From positions 38,613,187 to 38,677,186 of the forward strand of contig NC_088301.1 in the NCBI RefSeq assembly GCF_032854445.1: a DNA stretch of 64,000 nt, written 5' to 3'. Position numbers and translations under genes: made by a program. The stretch is from Liolophura sinensis (lineage: Eukaryota; Mollusca; Polyplacophora; Chitonida; Chitonidae). Below the pieces are notes generated by a model. That model was given only the letters and a program-made list of their open reading frames with translations. It was not told the origin of the DNA and did no database searches. Positions 58,701 through 64,000 of this stretch are shown here, piece after piece (position 1 is the first letter of the stretch; every line of letters begins with the position of its first letter).

Positions 58701-61700
58701 GTCTACCTAAAGACACAATCCCTCCAACACCTGCTTTTTTAGGTCAAATGTCCAAAGAAAAGGTAGATAGTACTTTTTATTGTTATTGGTGCTAGTATAA
58801 AAAATATCACAACATTTTATGTTTAATATTGCAGATATTACAGGTCTATATGGATATAACTGTAAAGCATGCAACACGCCACTTTGCAATGATCTCACAT
58901 TTCCAATGTTGGACAGCGATGGGTAAGTTAAAAAATACACACTCAAGGTGGAAAAGTTCTTTTAAATCTTTTTCTAGGCTTAGTTACGTGAGTATGTATA
59001 TTTATAAGACTCTTCATTTGGTACATTTTTACCAAGAAATTTGTTTTATAATTATACGCTTATCTATAACATAGTAATATTCACTACATTTCTGATAAAG
59101 CGATAGACAAATAATTCGTTTTCATGCCACGGCGCGAGGAAACTGACGTACGCAAGGATGGAAAAGGTTTTTATGTAAGTATATATGGTAGCGCATGCCC
59201 CTGATTCGTATAGTATTCATTCTACAGTTCAGGAAGTGTGCATGCAAAAGCGAAAGATTTGTGACGTCATCATTGATTAGCATGTATGCTCCACTACTCG
59301 ACACTGCACTGGCTTGAGTCCTCAGCAACACACCTCACAAATGGAAGTCGATCGGATGAACGATTCTGGAGAAAATCAAAGGACATATATACATACAAAG
59401 GTAAGTTTCCTTTACTGTTTATTGTATATTTCAGGTGTAAATATGCAGACTTTACCTCAGTCCTAGGCAGCTCCGCATCCAACTCGGACTCCAAAATGGG
59501 TACATTTATGATGGGTCATCTTGAGAGTACTTCCTTCGATTACTCCGTGTTTGCTGGTATGGCCTTCACTCAAGAATTCTATCTTTTCCGGTTTGTTGGA
59601 ACACAAGATGTCTATTTCTCCTGCAATGTAGGATACTGCAATGACCCGGCGGATGACATCTGTGTAAAGGTAATCCTAATGAACAAAAATAAGCTTATTT
59701 CTTGGTACAGATGGAATGTACTCAATGACGTGCCACACAGAAAGCAAAACCAGAGCAGCAACGACAGTGTGATAGTTTACCTCAGTTAGAGTATTATACT
59801 AACTGCTCACGTAAATGCTTAAATAGTAGGAAATTACACGCCCCTTATCACCATGGCTTTAGCAGAATTAGGTAAAATAAAAAAACGCAGTAATGTTAAG
59901 ACATGTGCCCATTTTAGCATCATTTCTGTTCAAGACTTATGTGACCAATCATGATGAATTTTTACATACTCTATTGGACATACTTCAGGCCGAAACCTGC
60001 CCCTGGTTATTACAGGCTTTTTTTAGTGTACTTATCAATCGGTACAGAGAAAAGTAAAATTAAAAGTTAAAATATCTCCATATACTTGATTCCTTAAAAT
60101 TAAGCGTTAGTTTCATCATCACTTTGGTAATATGTCCAGTGTACCTGTGCAGATGGGCTGTCACGATTATTTCATAATTCAGTGCTTTCTCGCTCAGTTA
60201 TCAAACCGAAGACACTGGGAAGATAGATAATAAGCCGCCTCTTACAGGGAATGACATGGTTAAACAACTTTCAATCTGAACAATCTGCGTTTTACTTGCC
60301 TTATGATCATTAAGACTACAGAGTTACATGAAACAATGCAAATATAACAAGATTGTTCCAGTGGTTTACGTGCGTTGTCCTTTTGTTTCTCTTCGTAGCA
60401 CTGCGGCAATGGAGGACAGCGAAAGAAAAGAGGCACTTCTGTCGAAGTGGATGACCGGCTTGTTGCAGTCGTCAGCGTTGACGGAGAAAAGCAAGAACTC
60501 ACTTTAGGTAGAGCTAAGGCTATGTATTCTTTTATGGTGTCATTTGTCATCTTATTACGATCTTCACACTAACTTCACCAAATCGGGATAGACAGTGTTG
60601 GCTCTTCTTGACAATTGTTATTGACCAACATATTTTACCGTTTGTAGTCATGTATTCGTTTGAGTCGGGTTGTTAAAAAGTGTATTATTCACCGCGCTGT
60701 TAGTTGTGGACCGTGTGCAAAATATACATATTAAATAGAGATGACCTTTTAAACAACATTGAGTGCGTCACGCAACACACCGGCCGGTACGTTTACCTCC
60801 CGGAGTAATACTATTTCATGCCATTATTTCTACAAATAATTGATTTTGAGTTTGTTTACATGTTAGTTTAACTTTTATAAGTTATATTAAGGTGAACTAT
60901 CGGAATTTTCTTTAGTGATAAATGTGTTATTTGGCACAGTTTATTGATATCGCTTTTGTTTCTGACATTTTTGTTGTTTTACATGACCTCTACAGAGGAA
61001 GCGAAAGAGAATGGCAGCCTGAAATATACCGTTTTTGCTTCATTTTCTTCCTTGTTTGCTGTACAATATACTTTAAGACCTTCGTCTTGGTGTTTGTTGT
61101 GCAAACACCAACCGCATACCACTGACCCTTGTTTCGTACCGCGTCAAATCCCAAGAAAGCGCGGTACGAAACAAGGGTCAGCGGTATCGATAGGGGTATC
61201 ACCATTACGGCGGTGTTTAACCCTTACGCTAATACCGGTATTAAGTCATATCATACATTTACGATTTTAACAAAATCTGGGAACCAATTCAATTGTACAG
61301 AGTCCAAATCGAATAACAGCAGTTCTGATTTATATTTAATATATTGTTACACAATAATTTTTGATACAAAGTACAAAACTGAAGACTTGTCTTAAAGTTA
61401 ATTGAGGTATTATGTCTTCATACAATTTTGAACATCCGGTCCTCGGTGTGTAACGGCAGCCTCAAAAACTGTTTACCTATATAATGTCTGTCAGGTTTAT
61501 GGGTGCAGGCTATGGGTCGTCAGACACCGGGATCACGAAGCGGTCTTAGACTAATACAAACATTTCAAATTACTTTAAAATTGATATTTCTGATGTAGCA
61601 AGGTCAAAATATTCCATGATATCGTAAATTCTAGGTAAGTTATTGTACAACAAATTTCACACAAATAACACAAAAGAACAAAACAAATTTAATAATTAAA

Positions 61701-62555
61701 ACTTTGACTTAAGAGTAGGATTGCTCTGTGATCCTGGAGCAAGGTACCTTACAAATCACCTAACTCAAAGTCCAGGTCGAAACAGTGAGTGTTGTTGACA
61801 TCATTTCACCTGTTTTAAGACAAATTTTATTGGCTTACGATATTTCGATGTGATATTTCATGTAAGTGAAAAGACCTGGCCTCTATTGAATGGACACATG
61901 CTTATCAATTTACTGTTTAGATACCGCACCTGATGGTCTTCTGAGAAGTTATTTTAGTTGCTTATGTGTTGTATTTGGCATAGTGATTAAAATACTAGTG
62001 CAGCACAATAACCTGGGAACCTCTCACCAGTGCGGTCACTGAAAATTCATGGTGGCTTCCTCTGTGGGTCATATGTGGGAAAGTCTGTCAGCAACCGGGG
62101 ACGAGTGGTCGTTGGCTTCCCCCGAGCTCTGCCCGGTTTTCTGCTATCATAATGCTAATCGCTGTCTCATAAGAGAAATATTCTTCAGTACGACGTAAAA
62201 CAACAAAAACAAAAAATAAAGAAATAAAGAAATCTGTGTCTTGTTTAGCAATAGACAATCGTTTGCTAAGAAATCTGCGTATTTATTCCTACTTGACTCA
62301 GATAATCCTGGCGGCAAAAATAATTATATCCTTATATTTCTGTTAATATCACAGGTTGGTAAGCTTTATTGCTTCATTTCAGATTACCCAGTTACGAGTG
62401 AACTTCAGGATGATGGAAATCGAAGTGTTGAGACCATCAGCTGCATGGAGACACCAGAGTACATCGGTGTTATGGCCACACTTGGAACTATGGTACTGGC
62501 CACATCCATCCTGGCTCTGGTCTTTGGGATGAAGGTCTCAGGAATGAAGCCTTAA
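55720..62555 (+). CDS. ZP-domain membrane protein, gene C (9 exons, 400 aa)
   Basis: Exons: 55720-55761, 56277-56295, 56911-57155, 57536-57681, 58125-58270, 58835-58922, 59435-59669, 60399-60507, 62383-62555 (1203 nt, 401 codons with stop). It repeats the exon count and intron phases of A and B. Order: signal peptide MEVLSAFTIVALLA; a 19-nt microexon (VCDCLI); ZP-N (KRCSL, NSCGT, PDCGH, LECNY); ZP-C (IYRLGDVVRLRI, NCKAC, VYFSCNVGYC); RKKR in exon 8; TM helix in exon 9; and a very short tail (KVSGMKP). Sequons NYT and, after the furin site, NRS. A four-codon upstream ORF (55703-55717) ends two bases before the main ATG, and an acceptor-like TTTACAG lies upstream, suggesting a 5' UTR intron. 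Predicted extracellular or cell-surface polymerising protein; exact role unknown. Confidence 0.88.
56277..56295 (+). CDS. ZP gene C exon 2, 19-nt microexon
   Basis: GTTTTAG acceptor and GTGAGT donor bracket 19 nt encoding VCDCLI plus one base. Phase 0 to 1 is what exons 1 and 3 require. Too short for sequence homology, so the call rests on splice sites and phase. Confidence 0.68.
56461..56540. repeat. (ATGT)n microsatellite
   Basis: About 18 tetranucleotide units. It directly abuts a minus-oriented SINE-like copy (56540-56790) and looks like an expanded SINE tail. Confidence 0.9.
56540..56790 (-). mobile_element. SINE family 2 body with expanded ATGT tail, ZP gene C intron 2
   Basis: TTTTACGTCGTTCTTAGCAA, ATGACGACGAGGAGTCAT, CACCCAGTCACATTATATTG; the adjoining (ATGT)n array at its 3' side is the tail. 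Confidence 0.75.
56911..57155 (+). CDS. ZP gene C exon 3, ZP-N first part
   Basis: It is 245 nt, phase 1 to 0: GKRCSLIGGNYT start, NSCGTEGG, then SPDCGHVA at the end. Acceptor GATTTACAG, donor GTGAGT. Confidence 0.88.
57536..57681 (+). CDS. ZP gene C exon 4, ZP-N end
   Basis: It is 146 nt, phase 0 to 2: VLTWTILVVYTEG, then EQFLECNYES holding the fourth ZP-N cysteine. Acceptor TTGTTCCAG, donor GTGAGA. Confidence 0.87.
58125..58270 (+). CDS. ZP gene C exon 5, ZP-C start
   Basis: It is 146 nt, phase 2 to 1, no cysteine: LTLEFSVIKENLDEYG and IYRLGDVVRLRIRAVN, a textbook ZP-C first-strand motif. Donor GTAAGA. Confidence 0.88.
58318..58535. mobile_element. Two opposed SINE family 1 fragments in ZP gene C intron 5
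   Basis: A plus-strand head part (58318-58468, GGCTGAAATGGTTAGCGTGC to CTGCGGATGAGG) meets a minus-strand tail part (58474-58535, TTATTTGATTGGTGTTTTAG onwards). Either two insertions or an inversion. Confidence 0.72.
58835..58922 (+). CDS. ZP gene C exon 6, CxxC ZP-C exon
   Basis: It is 88 nt, phase 1 to 2: ITGLYGYNCKACNTPLCND. Acceptor ATATTGCAG, donor GTAAGT. Confidence 0.87.
59435..59669 (+). CDS. ZP gene C exon 7, ZP-C end
   Basis: It is 235 nt, phase 2 to 0: CKYADFTSVLGSS start, DVYFSCNVGYCND and DICVK end. Acceptor ATATTTCAG, donor GTAATC. Confidence 0.88.
59735..59870 (+). repeat. Interspersed repeat family 4 in ZP gene C intron 7
   Basis: AAACCAGAGCAGCAACGACA, GTGTGATAGTTTACCTCAGT and GCTCACGTAAATGCTTAAAT, with the middle block deleted. 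It starts 65 bp past exon 7. Confidence 0.62.
60399..60507 (+). CDS. ZP gene C exon 8, furin-type site
   Basis: It is 109 nt, phase 0 to 1: HCGNGGQRKKRGTS gives the last ZP cysteine and the RKKR cleavage site. Acceptor CTTCGTAG, donor GTAGAG. Confidence 0.84.
61088..61187. repeat. Nested hairpins: 9-bp and 22-bp perfect inverted repeats
   Basis: TGGTGTTTG (61088-61096) pairs with CAAACACCA (61102-61110). Next to it 61122-61143 pairs without mismatch with 61160-61181 around a 16-nt loop, and extends to 61116/61187 with one mismatch. It lies in intron 8 of ZP gene C. No coding sense; possibly a foldback element or MITE end. Confidence 0.85.
61995..62225 (+). mobile_element. SINE family 1 copy in ZP gene C intron 8
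   Basis: Plus orientation, diverged: CTGGGAACCTCTCACCAGTG through GACGTAAAACAACAAAAAC with an A-rich tail, 158 bp before exon 9. Confidence 0.78.
62383..62555 (+). CDS. ZP gene C exon 9, transmembrane helix and stop
   Basis: Entered in phase 1 after CATTTCAG: DYPVTSELQDDGNRS, ISCMETPEYIG, then TM helix IGVMATLGTMVLATSILALV and a seven-residue tail before TAA. Confidence 0.87.
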
Positions 62556-64000
62556 TACCAAATCCACAGTTATTCATCTCGCAACTCATCTATTCGGAGA
62601 TCGTGTACTTTAGGACATGGTTCCAATATATATGTTTTTAGGCCTATGTCCTCATTCAACGCTGTTTAGTTTTTATATTTTTGGTGTAAACCTTGCAGTG
62701 ATCGGGCGCTTGCAAGTGACTGAGGAAATTTCCACATATTACGCGCCTCCTCAGTGTACATCTATATATATGACGAAGTCGTCTTAAGATTCGGAACTTT
62801 AACCAAGTTTAAACGAGTTTTGTTTGTGAATTTAGTTTAAACAACACAGGCAATCTTTTTTATTCTAGACGCCCTACAAAAAAGCCGACTAATGTGGCGC
62901 TCTCTTACGGTCAAAAATGTTATTTGTAAACATTTAGTTTCTTATTGAAGTTCCTAAGCAATCAGTTTGAATTATCGGAGCGCTTGCAAAAATTCAAGTC
63001 TCAAGTGTTGTTAGAATCCCAAATCGCTCTATACGATTTGCTATTAATTGTTGGTCCATGTGAATTTTATAGGATATATTGAGTGTGTTTCTGGAATATC
63101 TTCATGTATTTAGAACGTACGAAACCCGAATGACTGCAAATAATCTGTCACATAAACCTGAACTTATCAAAACGTTCACGGATATTGAGACTAGTATTTA
63201 TGTTTACGGTCTCTGTCAAGTACCAGTGCTGTTAAAATAAAATCCATTTACCTTTTTATGGTTCGTCTTGGTAAGAAAAAGGGTTGTAATGATCCACTAT
63301 GTCAAATAAATGATAAAATGTTATTTATTTATTTCTTTATTTGTTTCTTTATTTATTTCATTGAAGTTTTACGCCGTGTTCAAAAATATTTCATTTATAC
63401 TACGGCAGCCAGAATTGTGGTGGGAGGACCTGAGACTTTACCCAGTTAATTGTTTGGTTAAAAACAAAAATTCCACTGAACGGTTTTGAAATGTGTTTAA
63501 CATTAACTCGGTTGTATTTATTGCTATACTGATTGCAATACTTAGAAGCACAACTTTAAGGTCCCAGTATTTAATCTTATTCTGATAACATCTATATTTA
63601 TGTGATAGGCATTCAACACATTGTCAGCATTGTGGACGGAGGAAACCGGTATTACCTACAGTATACCACTGCCCTTTGTGAAGTGGGAAAATCGGTTGTC
63701 ATGAGATGACTTTACAGGAAAAAGCCAGAGGATAGACTATGTACGCAAATACATGAGCAAATGTGAACCTATCGCTCTTTCGTCTTGGTTTTCAAGGCTG
63801 GGTGTGGTGAGACAACTGTCAAAGGCTTATTTACTTACACACTTCGTTCTCTCCTTGCAGGTTTTCACAAACCTAACAATTTTGTCTCCGCTACGACACG
63901 TGTTCTGAGATGCTTTGTGATTGAAAATAAAAGTTCTGTAAACCTTAATATAGAGTATCTCTCAAACCACGGCGAGTTCAGGTCAGGTCATGTTATAATC
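62556..64000. other. Region past ZP gene C
   Basis: Includes the likely 3' UTR; an AATAAA at 63236-63241 is the first clear signal and would imply a 3' UTR of about 0.7 kb. A SINE fragment follows. Confidence 0.45.
63320..63430 (-). mobile_element. SINE family 1 fragment, 3' end
   Basis: (TTTA)n tail, then GAAGTTTTACGCCGTGTTC and GGTGGGAGG; truncated. Confidence 0.75.

Overview
This 64 kb window is eukaryotic: split genes with GT-AG introns, long repeat-rich non-coding stretches, microsatellites and many degraded short interspersed repeats. Domain content (a rhodopsin-class peptide GPCR, short ZP-domain membrane proteins) and the repeats (a tRNA-type SINE ending in (ATAA)n beside a conserved 'gtaaaacaccaatcaa' tail, a second SINE with an (ATGT)n tail, a DIRS/Ngaro-type retrotransposon, a KIAA1958/Crypton-like tyrosine recombinase fragment) point to a lophotrochozoan animal, most likely a mollusc. 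The species cannot be named from the sequence alone.

Layout. 1-15 kb: no intact gene recognised; it holds interspersed repeats, a 13 x 24 bp tandem repeat (5723-6034) and, on the minus strand, the C-terminal part of a tyrosine recombinase (7611-7931). 15.0-23.3 kb, plus strand: four exons of a peptide-receptor-like GPCR covering the residues just after the DRY arginine in TM3 through TM7 and the C-tail; the exon(s) for TM1-TM3 were not found. A small element with 48 bp terminal inverted repeats (15423-16050), which looks like a deleted PIF/Harbinger transposon, sits in its first visible intron. 23.3-31.2 kb: repeats and a large (TA)n array, no gene recognised.

31.2-62.6 kb: the main content, three paralogous nine-exon genes for short type I membrane proteins with one ZP domain. 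Gene A (minus, 40210 to 31260, 394 aa) and gene B (plus, 43402 to 48372, 468 aa) are head to head; gene C (plus, 55720 to 62555, 400 aa) follows B in tandem. All three share exon number and the intron phase series 0,1,0,2,1,2,0,1; each joined reading frame is an exact multiple of three. Each encodes a signal peptide, a very short variable exon 2, a ZP-N module with four cysteines, a ZP-C module, a dibasic furin-type site (RKKR/RKRR) at the start of exon 8, and a last-exon transmembrane helix. A decayed DIRS/Ngaro-like retrotransposon (about 35.7-38.4 kb, minus) lies in intron 3 of gene A.

How they work together: by analogy with known ZP proteins, the A/B/C products should be secreted or membrane-anchored, cleaved at the furin site and able to polymerise into extracellular filaments or coats (egg coat, mucosal or epithelial matrix); which of these applies cannot be read from the sequence. 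The GPCR is an unrelated neighbour.
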